Shown here piece by piece: positions 12,360 through 21,526 of a stretch of 51,974 nt of DNA. Every line of letters starts with the position of its first letter. The stretch's first letter is position 1. The notes under the pieces are model-generated. The model had not been told where the DNA came from, did no database searches, and worked only from the letters and a program-made list of their open reading frames with translations. This DNA comes from a virus: the IMG/VR virus record IMGVR_UViG_3300046411_000715, positions 1 to 51,974 of that record. The stretch is one strand, 5' to 3'. The translations under genes were made by a program, and so were the position numbers.

Positions 12360-14071
12360 TACATTTTGAGAAATTGAGGTACAAGAATTTTCTTAGTACC
12401 GGTAACAACTTTACAGAAATCGATTTTGAAAAAACACCAACTACATTAGTAGTCGGACAAAATGGTGCTGGTAAATCTACAATGTTAGATGCGATATCTT
12501 TTGGGTTGTTTGGTAAACCACATCGTAAGATATCTAAAATGCAGTTAGTTAATTCTGTCAATCAGAAAGGTACTGTAGTCGAAGTAGAATTTAGAATCGG
12601 CAAAAAACAATTTAAAATAGTTAGAACAATCAAACCAAATAAGTTTGAAGTCTGGATAGATGGTAACATGGCAAATCAAAACTCTCATGTTACAGACTAT
12701 CAGGCAATGCTAGAGAAAAACATTCTCAAATTAAATCATAAATCTTTTCACCAAATTGTAGTTTTAGGGTCTTCGAGTTTTATACCTTTTATGCAGTTAT
12801 CCTCACAACAACGTAGAGGTGTAATCGAAGACCTACTCGATATTAATATGTTTTCTATAATGAATCAATTGTTAAAAGAAAAGATATCAATCTTAAGAGA
12901 AAAGATTACACAAAACGAAAATGATATTAATCTAGTTGATTCAAAAATAAATGCACAGAAAAAATATCTAAGAGATATAGCAAGTGTAAATGCACAGTTT
13001 AGAAAAGAAAAAGAAGACATGATTGTTTCTACTCAAGAAGACATTAGAGTACTGAATGATAAAAATATAGAATTAACTAAACAAGTTGATATGTCATTAC
13101 AACCTGCAATAGACATGCAAAGTTCTGTAATAAAAGTAAAAGAGAGGTTTGAAGAAACTGTCGCAAATATAAATGCACAATTTAAAGTTGTTAAGAAAGA
13201 ACATAAATTCTTTTCTGAAAACGATGAATGTCCTACATGTAGTCAAGAAATAGACTTGAAATTAAAACGAGAAAAAATAAAGACAACTAAAAAAAGACTA
13301 GACGATTTAAAAGTAGGTTTAGATAAATCAGATACAGAAAGAGAAAACTATAAAAAATCAATACAACTATTTCAAGATACGATTGATGATTGTGCAAAAT
13401 ATAATTCAGAGATATCTGGTAATAATAAAACTATTGATAAATTAAATAAAGTAATTGATTCATTAAGAAATGAAATAGATTCTAAAATAGAATCAAGTGG
13501 CGATTTATCAGATGCGAATGCAGACCTAGAAGAATATAGAAAAGAGAAAGAAAAGCATCAAGACGAAAAATATAAATTGAATGAACAGTTTTCTTATCAT
13601 CAAGTAAGTGGTGAACTGTTAAGAGATACTGGTATCAAATCAAAAATAATAAAACAATATTTACCTGTAATAAATAAATTGACTAATCAATATTTACAGA
13701 CACTAGATTTCTTTGTTCACTTTGACTTAGACGAAAGTTTCGTAGAGACTATTCGTTCTCGTCACCGTGATGCTTTTACTTATGATTCTTTTTCAGAAGG
13801 TGAAAAACAAAGAATTGACCTGTCATTATTATTTACTTGGCGACAAATCGCTAAGATGAAAAATAGTGTAGCAACCAATCTTCTGGTACTTGATGAAACA
13901 TTTGATTCATCTTTAGATATGGAAGGGGTTGACAATTTAATGAAAATACTGTATACTTTGCAGGAAGATACAAAAGTATTTGTAATATCCCATAAGGGAG
14001 AACTTGAGGATTCAATCTTTGATAGAAAGATTGAGTTTATCAAAGATAAGAACTTTAGTAAAATTAGATAG
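12356..14071 (+). CDS. 46: Recombination nuclease ATPase subunit gp46 (Rad50/SbcC-like)
   Basis: The SMC-like ATPase partner of gp47. The N-terminal head has Walker A (VVGQNGAGKST, about residues 34-44), followed by long coiled coils with a zinc hook C-P-T-C near residue 292. The C-terminal head has the signature FSEGEKQRIDLSLLF and Walker B LLVLDETFD with the catalytic Glu. At 571 aa it matches the compact T4 protein rather than bacterial SbcC. Start and stop are tightly packed with neighbours: 46.1-like overlap upstream, and nine bases to gp45 downstream. Confidence 0.96.
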   Translation: MIHFEKLRYKNFLSTGNNFTEIDFEKTPTTLVVGQNGAGKSTMLDAISFGLFGKPHRKISKMQLVNSVNQKGTVVEVEFRIGKKQFKIVRTIKPNKFEVWIDGNMANQNSHVTDYQAMLEKNILKLNHKSFHQIVVLGSSSFIPFMQLSSQQRRGVIEDLLDINMFSIMNQLLKEKISILREKITQNENDINLVDSKINAQKKYLRDIASVNAQFRKEKEDMIVSTQEDIRVLNDKNIELTKQVDMSLQPAIDMQSSVIKVKERFEETVANINAQFKVVKKEHKFFSENDECPTCSQEIDLKLKREKIKTTKKRLDDLKVGLDKSDTERENYKKSIQLFQDTIDDCAKYNSEISGNNKTIDKLNKVIDSLRNEIDSKIESSGDLSDANADLEEYRKEKEKHQDEKYKLNEQFSYHQVSGELLRDTGIKSKIIKQYLPVINKLTNQYLQTLDFFVHFDLDESFVETIRSRHRDAFTYDSFSEGEKQRIDLSLLFTWRQIAKMKNSVATNLLVLDETFDSSLDMEGVDNLMKILYTLQEDTKVFVISHKGELEDSIFDRKIEFIKDKNFSKIR

Positions 14072-14080
14072 GAGTATATC

Positions 14081-14758
14081 ATGGAACTAAGTGACCAAAC
14101 GATAGGTGTATTAAGAAATTATGCAACTATCAACCCGAACATCGTTGTCGAATCGGGTAATCAAATAAAGACTATTTCTGTAGCAAGAAATGTTCTTTCA
14201 TCGGCAACAATTCAAGAGTCATTCCCACAAGGGTTTGGCATATATGATTTAGGTGAATTTCTAAACGTCTTAGATTTAGTAGATGGTGCGAATCTTTCAT
14301 TTGAATCTGATTATGTAACTATCGGTGACAAGACTGGTCGTTCTGCAGTAAAGTATTACTATAGCGACCCAGATATGTTAACTTCATCTGGTAAAGACGT
14401 TGTTATGCCAGAAGCAGAAGTTAATTTTACACTAGATAGTGATACACTTGCAAGAGTTCGTAAGGCCGCTGGTGTTTTAGGGCATAGTGAATTGTCTATC
14501 TCTAATACTCAGGGCGCAGTAAGATTATCAATTGCTGATATATCAAATGCAACTTCGAACTTGTTTAGCATAGATGTTGAAGGTACTTACCCTGAAGGTG
14601 TAAACTTCAACTTTATAATGAATGTGAATAATTTAAAAGTTATTGATGAAGACTTTCATGTAGCAATCTCTTCAAAATTAATTTCACAATTCACAAGTAC
14701 TCAGAGTGACATAGAATATTTTATTGCACTTGAGAAATCTTCAACATACGGAGCATAA
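14081..14758 (+). CDS. 45: Sliding clamp gp45
   Basis: The trimeric DNA clamp that tethers gp43 and, with gp55, activates late transcription. The 225-residue protein has the gp45 pattern: MELSDQTIGVLRNYATINPN at the start, then FPQGFGIYDLGEFLNVL, and a repeated domain ending with SSKLISQF and YFIALEKSS. An AGGAGTAT site precedes the ATG. It lies between gp46 and the clamp-loader genes, so the replication and late-transcription cofactor is made from the early operon. Confidence 0.95.
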   Translation: MELSDQTIGVLRNYATINPNIVVESGNQIKTISVARNVLSSATIQESFPQGFGIYDLGEFLNVLDLVDGANLSFESDYVTIGDKTGRSAVKYYYSDPDMLTSSGKDVVMPEAEVNFTLDSDTLARVRKAAGVLGHSELSISNTQGAVRLSIADISNATSNLFSIDVEGTYPEGVNFNFIMNVNNLKVIDEDFHVAISSKLISQFTSTQSDIEYFIALEKSSTYGA

Positions 14759-14759
14759 A

Positions 14760-14987
14760 ATGGCAAAACCAGTACCTGAAAAGAAAGAAGAAGACCACTC
14801 GCAAATATACGAAGTATCAAATAGAGTTGCACGTTCAACAGTAGCAGTCATTGATACAGTAGTACAAAGAGGTGGTTTCAAAGGAGAAGAGTTGACAACT
14901 ATAGGTCAACTTAGAGACCAAGCAACTCAGATTATACAATTGTGCGAACAATTTCAATCTAAGCAAGGTCTTGACAAGTCTAGTTAG
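14760..14987 (+). CDS. Small hypothetical protein after the clamp, 75 aa
   Basis: A soluble helical protein: charged N-terminus (MAKPVPEKKEEDH), then amphipathic helices with RGGFKGEELTTIGQLRDQ. T4 has small genes, including rpbA, between 45 and 46-side genes, but I see no motif that would identify this one. The ribosome site GGAG overlaps the last codons of gp45. The 3' end of the gene contains the -35 box of the gp44 promoter. Confidence 0.75.
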   Translation: MAKPVPEKKEEDHSQIYEVSNRVARSTVAVIDTVVQRGGFKGEELTTIGQLRDQATQIIQLCEQFQSKQGLDKSS

Positions 14988-14999
14988 ACCTGTTATAAT
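14971..14999 (+). promoter_or_regulatory. Promoter of gp44
   Basis: TTGACA, 17 bp, TATAAT. The -35 lies in the end of the upstream gene. The predicted start near 15006 gives a leader of about 93 nt. Confidence 0.83.
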
Positions 15000-15015
15000 A
15001 CTCTTTTTTAATTTC

Positions 15016-15080
15016 GAGAGTTGTAAGCACATTGCTAGGTGTCACAGTAATATTATACACAACGCTTTCTTACAACTCTC
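15016..15080 (+). promoter_or_regulatory. Long-stem hairpin in the gp44 leader
   Basis: GAGAGTTGTAAG (15016-15027) and CTTACAACTCTC (15069-15080) form a perfect 12-bp stem around a 41-nt loop, ending 18 bases before the gp44 ATG. No Shine-Dalgarno site is evident after the hairpin. It is a candidate translational control element or a small RNA. It lacks a T-run, so it is not an ordinary terminator. Confidence 0.6.
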
Positions 15081-15098
15081 ACCTTTGAACTTTATATT

Positions 15099-16034
15099 AT
15101 GAATGATGATTTCTTATGGGTCGAGAAGTATCGACCAAAAACTGTCGAACAGACAATACTTCAAAAACAACTAAAAGATACATTTACTAAGATTGTTGAA
15201 TCTGGTGAAATACCAAATATGTTATTCACTGGTACTGCAGGTCTTGGTAAGACAACTGTAGCAAAAGCAATATGCGAACAACTTCAACTTGATTACATTG
15301 TTATCAATGGGTCAGAAGAAGGTAACATAGATACACTTCGTGGTAAGATAAAACAGTTTGCATCTTCTATCTCATTACAGGGTGGTTACAAAGTAGTCAT
15401 ACTAGATGAAGCAGACTATTTGAATCCACAATCAACTCAACCAGCACTTCGTGGTTTCATCGAAGAGTTTTCTCAGAACTGTAGATTTATTCTCACATGT
15501 AATTTTAAGAATCGTGTGATTGAACCACTACATTCAAGATGTGGTGTTTATGAGTTTAATACTGATAAGAAAACTATGGCACAATTGTGTATGCAATTTA
15601 TGAAACGTCTTGAAGATATTCTTACTCAAGAAAATATTAAATACAATAAAGATGTAATTGCAGAACTTATTAGTAAACATGCACCAGATTGGCGTAGAGT
15701 TTTAAATGAGTGTCAACGTAACTCTATTGGTGGCACAATTGATGCAGAAGTTTTAATAAGACAAGATGACAGTTTCAATGATTTATATCCTGCCTTGAAA
15801 GCAAAAGATTTCAAACGTATGCGAACATGGGTTGTAAACAATATTGATATTGACCCAGTGGCAATTATTCGTGGTGTCTATGATACTATGCACGAGAATG
15901 TCAAACCAGAAAGTATACCACAACTTGTAATTATACTTGCTGATTATCAATACAAAAATTCTTTTGTTGCTGACCATGAACTAAATATGGTAGCATGTTT
16001 GACAGAGATTATGGCAAATGTTGAGTTTAAGTAA
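15099..16034 (+). CDS. 44: Clamp-loader ATPase gp44
   Basis: The AAA+ subunit that, with gp62, loads gp45 onto primed DNA. N-terminal WVEKYRPKTVEQ is the classic clamp-loader start. Walker A is GTAGLGKTT (about residue 45), Walker B VVILDEADYL, and the arginine-finger S-R-C motif is in HSRCGVYEF. Length 311 aa, close to T4 (319). It is the first gene of the 44-(oxygenase)-62-regA cluster, transcribed from its own promoter with a hairpin leader. Confidence 0.96.
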   Translation: MNDDFLWVEKYRPKTVEQTILQKQLKDTFTKIVESGEIPNMLFTGTAGLGKTTVAKAICEQLQLDYIVINGSEEGNIDTLRGKIKQFASSISLQGGYKVVILDEADYLNPQSTQPALRGFIEEFSQNCRFILTCNFKNRVIEPLHSRCGVYEFNTDKKTMAQLCMQFMKRLEDILTQENIKYNKDVIAELISKHAPDWRRVLNECQRNSIGGTIDAEVLIRQDDSFNDLYPALKAKDFKRMRTWVVNNIDIDPVAIIRGVYDTMHENVKPESIPQLVIILADYQYKNSFVADHELNMVACLTEIMANVEFK

Positions 16035-16509
16035 ACTTGAAATAACACACAAAGACTTGATTATAAATCATATTCAAGAAAATGGCCATCGTGACCAAAC
16101 AAGAACAAACATAAATATCACTAGAATACTTGGTGGTAAAATATGGCAACCAGTATATGATTCGGAAAATTACAATAAAGAAATACCACTTTCTTGGACT
16201 ATAACGACAAATGAAATTGAAAATCATGTTAAAATGAAAGTTATAAAAATGTGGGCAACTGAGTATTCTGGTGGTCAAGGTTGTAAGTTTCATACTCATA
16301 GAAATGAACGTGCTGATATGACTGCAGTATATTATTTAAAAGTTGGCGATGAATCAGGCAGTTTAGTTTTTCCAGATGAAGGTATAACAATAGAACCTAG
16401 AGAGAATTATTTTGTATTATTTGATACTAATTTAGTTCATGGCGTTGAACCATCATTAGATGGTAGAATATGTTTATCAATGAATTTTAAAAATAATGAA
16501 TCCATTTAA
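16018..16509 (+). CDS. 2-oxoglutarate/Fe(II) oxygenase-like protein (TIGR02466-like)
   Basis: A 163-residue jelly-roll protein inserted between gp44 and gp62. The conserved strand pattern is visible: C-K-F-H-T-H-R-N-E, then TAVYYLKVGD with a following SLVFPDE, NYFVLFDTNLVHGVEP carrying the distal His, and RICLSMNF with the Arg that binds 2-oxoglutarate. This fits small phage oxygenases of the TIGR02466 type, whose substrates are unknown. It overlaps gp44 by 17 bases and gp62 by 14, so it is firmly embedded in the replication operon and likely translated with it. Confidence 0.75.
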   Translation: MLSLSKLEITHKDLIINHIQENGHRDQTRTNINITRILGGKIWQPVYDSENYNKEIPLSWTITTNEIENHVKMKVIKMWATEYSGGQGCKFHTHRNERADMTAVYYLKVGDESGSLVFPDEGITIEPRENYFVLFDTNLVHGVEPSLDGRICLSMNFKNNESI

Positions 16510-16873
16510 ATATTTAAACGAAATCAACTATGGTAAAAGAAATATCATGGTAGATGAAGAGACAGAAAAAGCATATGCACCTTTTATAATTAATAGGTCA
16601 TTGTCTTACTTTCCTGATACTGTCGCACTTGCTAACGAAATGAATAGATATGGCCACTTAGAATCACGTCTACAATTCGCATTTCTTATAAATACTATTA
16701 GAAAGAGAAAACGATTTAGTAAATGGATTAAACCAGAAATCGAAAATGATGTTGAAGTGGTGAAAGAATACTATGGATATAGCAATGAAAAAGCAAGACA
16801 AGTTATTCAACTACTTACACCTCAACAATTAGATGTATTAAGAAAGAAGGTGAGTAAAGGTGGAAGAAAATAA
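16496..16873 (+). CDS. 62: Clamp-loader small subunit gp62
   Basis: Binds four gp44 subunits to form the clamp loader. It is 125 aa, shorter than T4 gp62 (187 aa) but usual for marine relatives. The helical sequence begins MNPFKYLNEINYGK and has INRSLSYFPDTV and HLESRLQF, typical of this family. It overlaps the oxygenase upstream and RegA downstream by 14 bases each. Identity relies partly on its fixed position between 44 and regA. Confidence 0.88.
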   Translation: MNPFKYLNEINYGKRNIMVDEETEKAYAPFIINRSLSYFPDTVALANEMNRYGHLESRLQFAFLINTIRKRKRFSKWIKPEIENDVEVVKEYYGYSNEKARQVIQLLTPQQLDVLRKKVSKGGRK

Positions 16874-17273
16874 TATAGTAACGTGGTCACCTGCAGATAT
16901 GTTAGAAGTAACAATTGCAGAACCAGATGACTTTTTAAAAGTAAGAGAAACATTAACACGTATCGGTGTTGCATCAAGAAAAGAAAACAAATTATTTCAA
17001 TCGTGTCATATATTACATAAACAAGGTAGATACTTTATAGTACACTTTAAAGAGTTGTTTATGCTAGACGGAAAGAAATCTAATTTAGAGCAATCAGATT
17101 TAGAACGTAGAAATACTATAGCAACATTGCTAAGTGATTGGGGATTAATTCAAATACAAAATACAGAACAAGTAAAAGAATGTAGTTCTCTAAAACAAAT
17201 TAAAATAATACCTTTTAAAGAAAAGAATGAATGGGAACTTTGCCCAAAATATAACATCGGCAATACAAAATAA
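16860..17273 (+). CDS. regA: Translational repressor RegA
   Basis: Binds the start regions of many early mRNAs and shuts their translation. Family segments: EPDDFLKVRETLTRIGVAS, FQSCHILHKQGRYFIVHFKELF and LLSDWGLI, ending with WELCPKYNIGN, as in T4. It starts with GTG at 16860 inside the gp62 end. It is 137 aa, with about 12 residues more at the N-terminus than T4 RegA. A following cupin-like gene overlaps its 3' end by 47 bases. Confidence 0.95.
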   Translation: MEENNIVTWSPADMLEVTIAEPDDFLKVRETLTRIGVASRKENKLFQSCHILHKQGRYFIVHFKELFMLDGKKSNLEQSDLERRNTIATLLSDWGLIQIQNTEQVKECSSLKQIKIIPFKEKNEWELCPKYNIGNTK

Positions 17274-17712
17274 TCGTGTTTTCGAAACAAGTATTGACCC
17301 TAAACTAATCAATCAAAACTGGACTACAATCGTTAACATGATTGATAGTCACCCTAACGATTTAGTTAAAAGAGAACCTAATAAAAATAGAATCATGTTA
17401 AATGATTTACATCAAAGACAATCTGTTAAACCTATTGTAAAAACAATTATTTCTTTATTGCAAGACATTTGTCCAAACAAAACAATTACAAATATTGCAT
17501 TTATGGGTTTTGGTAAACATGAAAGTTATCCATTACACAGAGATAATATGGACGTTTTATTACTACAAGTAAAAGGTCGTATCAAGTTAGCAGTAGAAGA
17601 AATAGATAAAGTTATGATGCCAGGCGATATTGTTTACATACCTAGAGGTACTGACCACGAAATAACGCCATTACAATCTCGTGTAACTTATTCTTTTGGA
17701 ATTGAAGGTTAA
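17227..17712 (+). CDS. Cupin/JmjC-like Fe(II) oxygenase
   Basis: A 161-residue double-stranded beta-helix protein. A metal-binding H-R-D in YPLHRDNMD is followed by LLQVKGRIKLAVEE, then PGDIVYIPRGTDHEI with the distal His, and a closing strand. This matches the cupin_4/JmjC layout found in ribosomal oxygenases such as YcfD, though much smaller. The substrate is unknown. The ATG lies inside regA (47-base overlap), and a shorter real start cannot be excluded because the first 40 residues look unstructured. It ends convergent with the 72-aa minus-strand gene. Confidence 0.65.
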   Translation: MNGNFAQNITSAIQNNRVFETSIDPKLINQNWTTIVNMIDSHPNDLVKREPNKNRIMLNDLHQRQSVKPIVKTIISLLQDICPNKTITNIAFMGFGKHESYPLHRDNMDVLLLQVKGRIKLAVEEIDKVMMPGDIVYIPRGTDHEITPLQSRVTYSFGIEG

Positions 17713-17927
17713 CAGATGCCTGCTTGTTTTGAAGTACGAACTATCTTTACACCTCTACGAATCAATTCATTACGAATCTTTTGTTTCTTTTTATTTGGCG
17801 TAGAATCATTATTAAGTGCTGAAAACAATTCATTCTGAGGCACTTGTTTAAGATAATAATGTTTTACACTTATTTTTTTAGTTGCTCTATCAACAATTTT
17901 TTCTGTAGGTTTAAACTTTGCTGGCAT
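17709..17927 (-). CDS. Conserved small basic phage protein, 72 aa
   Basis: The product starts MPAKFKPTEKIVDRATKK and includes KHYYLKQVP, NNDSTPNKKKQKIRNELIRRGVK. The pattern with TEKI-D and a final N-E-L-x-R-R-G-V is one I recall from small uncharacterised proteins of marine T4-like phages. It is basic and helical and may bind nucleic acid. It is convergent with the cupin-like gene and overlaps its stop by four bases. No clear promoter was found on this strand. Confidence 0.72.
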   Translation of the reverse strand: MPAKFKPTEKIVDRATKKISVKHYYLKQVPQNELFSALNNDSTPNKKKQKIRNELIRRGVKIVRTSKQAGIC

Positions 17928-17943
17928 TTTTTTACTCTAGGGG

Positions 17944-17977
17944 TTGAAATTTAGAAATTCATACACATATATATAAT
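17944..17977 (+). promoter_or_regulatory. Possible promoter of hsp20
   Basis: TTGAAA followed by an AT-rich spacer and TATATA/TATAAT. Spacing is 18 or 22 bp depending on the -10 chosen, so it departs from the strict 17-bp rule of other promoters here. A GTATG/CATAC hairpin follows in the leader. Confidence 0.4.
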
Positions 17978-18035
17978 AGTAGTATGTGCGAATGGTTCGG
18001 CATACACATAAACTTGCTTAATATTAGGAGTTAAT

Positions 18036-18446
18036 ATGACACAAATAGAAGCATTTGGTCAATTCAGACCATTCTCGGTGGGATTCGATTCTATCTTTGA
18101 TACTTTACAAAGAGTATCGGTTCCTCAATCAAACTATCCTCCATATAACATCGTCAAGAAAGGCGAAAGTTATTTTGTTGAACTTGCAGTTGCAGGTTTT
18201 CAAAAGAAGGATATCAACATCGAAGTAGAAGATTCTTCACTTAAGATATCTGTTATCGCTAAGTCAGAAGACAAATTTGCTGAAATAATACACAAAGGTA
18301 TTTCAACAAAAGACTTTGTAAAAACTTTTGCACTTGCAGAGTTTGTCGAAGTAAAATCTGCTGAACTTGATGATGGTATATTATCAATTGAATTGATAAA
18401 AAATATACCTGAAGAGAAAAAACCTAAAACTATTAAAATTAAATAA
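18036..18446 (+). CDS. hsp20: Small heat-shock protein Hsp20/IbpA-like
   Basis: An ATP-independent holdase chaperone. The 136-aa protein starts with an aromatic segment (FGQFRPFSVGFDSIFDTL) and then has the alpha-crystallin domain: YNIVKKGESYFVELAVAGF, KDINIEVEDSSLKISV, and the A-x-x-x-x-G-I/L-type loop LDDGILSIEL near the end. It has a good AGGAG ribosome site. Hsp20 genes near the polymerase are common in T4-like marine phages and are thought to help virion protein folding. Confidence 0.93.
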   Translation: MTQIEAFGQFRPFSVGFDSIFDTLQRVSVPQSNYPPYNIVKKGESYFVELAVAGFQKKDINIEVEDSSLKISVIAKSEDKFAEIIHKGISTKDFVKTFALAEFVEVKSAELDDGILSIELIKNIPEEKKPKTIKIK

Positions 18447-18457
18447 TAGTATTTGTG

Positions 18458-18506
18458 TCAAGGGGTAGAAATATCCCTTGACATTTTCTGTTCAACCTAG
18501 TATAAT
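18458..18506 (+). promoter_or_regulatory. gp43 promoter with an inverted repeat over the -35 box
   Basis: TTGACA (18478-18483), 17 bp, TATAAT (18501-18506). An inverted repeat TCAAGGG, 10 bases, CCCTTGA (18458-18481) overlaps the -35 box. It may be a weak terminator for hsp20, an operator for gp43, or both. Confidence 0.75.
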
Positions 18507-18530
18507 ACACAATAACTACAGGATTATATT

Positions 18531-20999
18531 ATGAATTTTTATACTAACGTAACTCGTTATGGCAATAGTTTGCTCTATATGGGTTACAAAGGTGGACAAA
18601 GAGTCAAGCAAAGAATTCCATTCAAACCAAAATTATACATTTCAACATCTAAACCAAAAACTGGTTATCAAACTTTAGACAATATTTTAGTAGAACCAAT
18701 TGAGTTTGATTCTATGAAAGATGCAACAGAATTTGTAAAGAGATATGAACATGTAGATGACTTTACAGTTTATGGTATGAATAATTATGTTTCACAATTT
18801 ATTGCACAAAAATATCCAGAAGAAATTAAATTTAATCGTGATGATATATCTGTCACAACAATTGATATTGAATGTCAATCAGACCAAGGTTTCCCTGAAC
18901 CACATTTAGCAGAATGGCCCATTACTGCAATCACAATCAAGAACAGTAAAGAAAATGTTTATCGCACATGGGGTTTTAATGAATTTAATCCAGCAGACAA
19001 TGTAGTTTATATACAATGTAAAAACGAAGCGGCCCTGCTTCACAAATTTCTAGAGTATTGGAAAGATAACTATCCAGATATTGTCACTGGTTGGAATAGT
19101 ATTGGTTTTGATATGGTATACATCGTCAATAGAATTAGAAAAGTTTATGGTGAAGAAGAAATTAAAAAACTATCACCCTGGGGTAATGTCAAAGAAGACA
19201 ATAGAAAAGATAAGTTTACTGGTAATACTAATTATGCATATGACATTATGGGCATAACTCAACTTGACTATTTAGAATTATATAAGAAGTTTACATATGT
19301 GCAACAAGAAATGTATTCATTAAATCATATTGCACACGTAGAACTTGGTGAAGGTAAGTTATCATATGAAGACCAAGGCAGTTTGTTTTCATTATATAAA
19401 AATGATTATCAAAAGTTTATTGAATACAATATTAAAGACGTTGAATTAGTTGATAGATTCGAAGAAAAGTTAGGTCTTATTACATTAGCATTGACTATGG
19501 CATATCGTGGTGGTGTGAACTACAGAGACGTGCTAGGCACGACAATGATATGGGACACTATTATCTATCGCATACTCGAACAGAATAAAGTTGTTTGTCC
19601 ACCTAAAATAGAAAAGAGTAAATCAGATTTTGTTGGCGCATATGTCAAAGAACCTCAGATTGGTGCCCATGATTGGGTAGTATCATTTGACTTGAACTCA
19701 CTATATCCTAATATTATCGTTCAGAATAATATGTCACCCGAAACTGTAGTTGATGGATTAGTCGATACGTCTATTGAACATATGTTAAGAAAACAAACAG
19801 ACATTGATACAACATATGCAACTACACCAAATGGTGCAAGATTTAAAAAAGATAGACAAGGTGTAATCCCATTTGTTATTCAGAAATATTATGAAGAACG
19901 TGTAGAGATTAAAAAAGAAATGTTGAAGTTACAACAAGAGTATGAGACTACACCAACAAAAGCATTATCAAATAAGATATCGCATCTGTACAATGAACAA
20001 ATGGCAATTAAGATTTTAATGAACTCACTTTATGGTGCATTAGGCAATCGTTGGTTTAGATACTTTGACCAACGTGTTGCAGAATCTATCACAATGTCAG
20101 GTCAGTTAGCAATTCTTTGGGCAGAACGAACTGTCAATAAAGAAATGAATAAGTTATTAGAAACAGATGAAGAAGATTATGTCATAGCAATTGACACAGA
20201 TTCACTATACATTCGTATGGGTGAACTCGTCCAGAAATTCAATCCTAAAAATCCTGTTAAGTTTCTGGACGAGATATCTAAAACTCATTTTGAAAAAGTC
20301 TTAACAGATTCATATCAAGAGTTCGCAGATTATTCTGGTGCAATGAGTAATCGTATGGAAATGGGTAGAGAAGTTATTGCAGACAAGGGTATCTGGCAGG
20401 CAAAGAAAAGATATATTCTAAATGTACATAACTCAGAAGGTGTTCAATATGCAAAACCAAAACTAAAAATTATGGGCATTGAAGCAATTAAATCTTCTAC
20501 ACCAGAATTAGTTCGTAACAAAATGAAAGAGTTGTTTCCTATCTTAGTTGGTAAAACTCAAGATGAAGCACAAAGTTTTGTTGCAGATTTTCGTAAAGAG
20601 TTTAGTGAAATACGCCCAGAAGATATTGCATTTCCTCGTGGTGTTCGTCATGTAAAAAAATACAAAGACAACAAAAACATTTATACCAAAGGCACACCAA
20701 TACATTCTAGAGGCAGTTTGCTACATAATCATTACGTAGAAAAACACCAATTGACTAAAAGATATGAAATGATTGGTAATGGTGAAAAGATTAAATTTTG
20801 TTATCTAAAAACACCAAACCCAATTAATGAAAATGTTATTTCTTTTAAAATGAGATTACCAGAAGAGTTTAATTTGCATAAATACATTGACTATGATACA
20901 ATGTTTGAAAAAACTTTTCTTGAACCGCTTGAACCAATCTTCGATGCAATTGATTGGTCGGCAGAACCAAAAGCATCGTTGGAGAGTTTCTTTGAATAG
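18531..20999 (+). CDS. 43: Replicative DNA polymerase gp43 (family B)
   Basis: Leading and lagging strand polymerase with proofreading. Exonuclease motif I is D112-I-E114 (same numbers as T4), ExoII is in [11 protein letters not shown], and ExoIII is in [11 protein letters not shown]. Polymerase motif A is [12 protein letters not shown], motif B has [18 protein letters not shown], and motif C is the D-T-D in [10 protein letters not shown]. The C-terminus ends SLESFFE, the type of tail that binds the gp45 clamp. At 822 aa it is somewhat shorter than T4 gp43 (898). The leader is short with an AGGAT ribosome site. Confidence 0.97.
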   Translation: MNFYTNVTRYGNSLLYMGYKGGQRVKQRIPFKPKLYISTSKPKTGYQTLDNILVEPIEFDSMKDATEFVKRYEHVDDFTVYGMNNYVSQFIAQKYPEEIKFNRDDISVTTIDIECQSDQGFPEPHLAEWPITAITIKNSKENVYRTWGFNEFNPADNVVYIQCKNEAALLHKFLEYWKDNYPDIVTGWNSIGFDMVYIVNRIRKVYGEEEIKKLSPWGNVKEDNRKDKFTGNTNYAYDIMGITQLDYLELYKKFTYVQQEMYSLNHIAHVELGEGKLSYEDQGSLFSLYKNDYQKFIEYNIKDVELVDRFEEKLGLITLALTMAYRGGVNYRDVLGTTMIWDTIIYRILEQNKVVCPPKIEKSKSDFVGAYVKEPQIGAHDWVVSFDLNSLYPNIIVQNNMSPETVVDGLVDTSIEHMLRKQTDIDTTYATTPNGARFKKDRQGVIPFVIQKYYEERVEIKKEMLKLQQEYETTPTKALSNKISHLYNEQMAIKILMNSLYGALGNRWFRYFDQRVAESITMSGQLAILWAERTVNKEMNKLLETDEEDYVIAIDTDSLYIRMGELVQKFNPKNPVKFLDEISKTHFEKVLTDSYQEFADYSGAMSNRMEMGREVIADKGIWQAKKRYILNVHNSEGVQYAKPKLKIMGIEAIKSSTPELVRNKMKELFPILVGKTQDEAQSFVADFRKEFSEIRPEDIAFPRGVRHVKKYKDNKNIYTKGTPIHSRGSLLHNHYVEKHQLTKRYEMIGNGEKIKFCYLKTPNPINENVISFKMRLPEEFNLHKYIDYDTMFEKTFLEPLEPIFDAIDWSAEPKASLESFFE

Positions 21000-21008
21000 G
21001 GGTTAAGG

Positions 21009-21188
21009 ATGACCGAATTTATTTTAATGACATTAGTATTTTTATGTATTATTTTAATGATAGGGGAGAATTCAAACCCTAGGGGTATGAACATTTTTTG
21101 GTATAAAGTTGGTGTAAAAACAAGAGAATATTGGAAAGCACTTAGAGAATATGATTCAGGTAATAATAAAGGTAACGGACCGAGGTAA
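21009..21188 (+). CDS. Small membrane protein, 59 aa
   Basis: One hydrophobic helix at residues 4-18 (FILMTLVFLCIILMI), then a soluble basic tail with FWYKVGVKTREYWKAL. Its ATG follows the gp43 stop by nine bases with a TAAGGAT ribosome site, so it is co-transcribed with polymerase. The next gene begins two bases after its stop. No family recognised. It may be a membrane anchor or an early host-interaction peptide. Confidence 0.65.
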   Translation: MTEFILMTLVFLCIILMIGENSNPRGMNIFWYKVGVKTREYWKALREYDSGNNKGNGPR

Positions 21189-21190
21189 TT

Positions 21191-21526
21191 ATGGCATCAG
21201 TACATGAAATGATTTATATGAAGATGACTAACGGAGAGTACATCTATGGTACTAATTTAGATATTGGTAAGTATAGTGTCAAACACAACTGCGAATGTGA
21301 ACATGAGTTTGACCACGTACCACCATGTAAGTTAGAAGGTCAAGGTGGATATTCAGAAGGTTCGAAAGCATTTAAATATGTTGGCACAGAACACGACCCT
21401 ATGTCTGCTTCTCATGGAGTTGCTGAACAAAAAGAAGGTGTCGATGCTTATGGTGAAAAATACTTGTATAAAACTAATGGTTGGGATTACAAGACTGGTG
21501 AATTAATTGACGAGGAAAAATGGTAG
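21191..21526 (+). CDS. Hypothetical 111-aa protein
   Basis: A soluble acidic protein. A Cys/His-rich segment HNCECEHEFDHVPPC (about 33-47) could bind a metal ion such as zinc. The rest has Gly/Tyr-rich turns (GGYSEGSKAFKYVG, NGWDYKTGELI). GAGGTAAT serves as ribosome site. It sits in a tight run of small genes after gp43. No family recognised. Confidence 0.72.
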   Translation: MASVHEMIYMKMTNGEYIYGTNLDIGKYSVKHNCECEHEFDHVPPCKLEGQGGYSEGSKAFKYVGTEHDPMSASHGVAEQKEGVDAYGEKYLYKTNGWDYKTGELIDEEKW

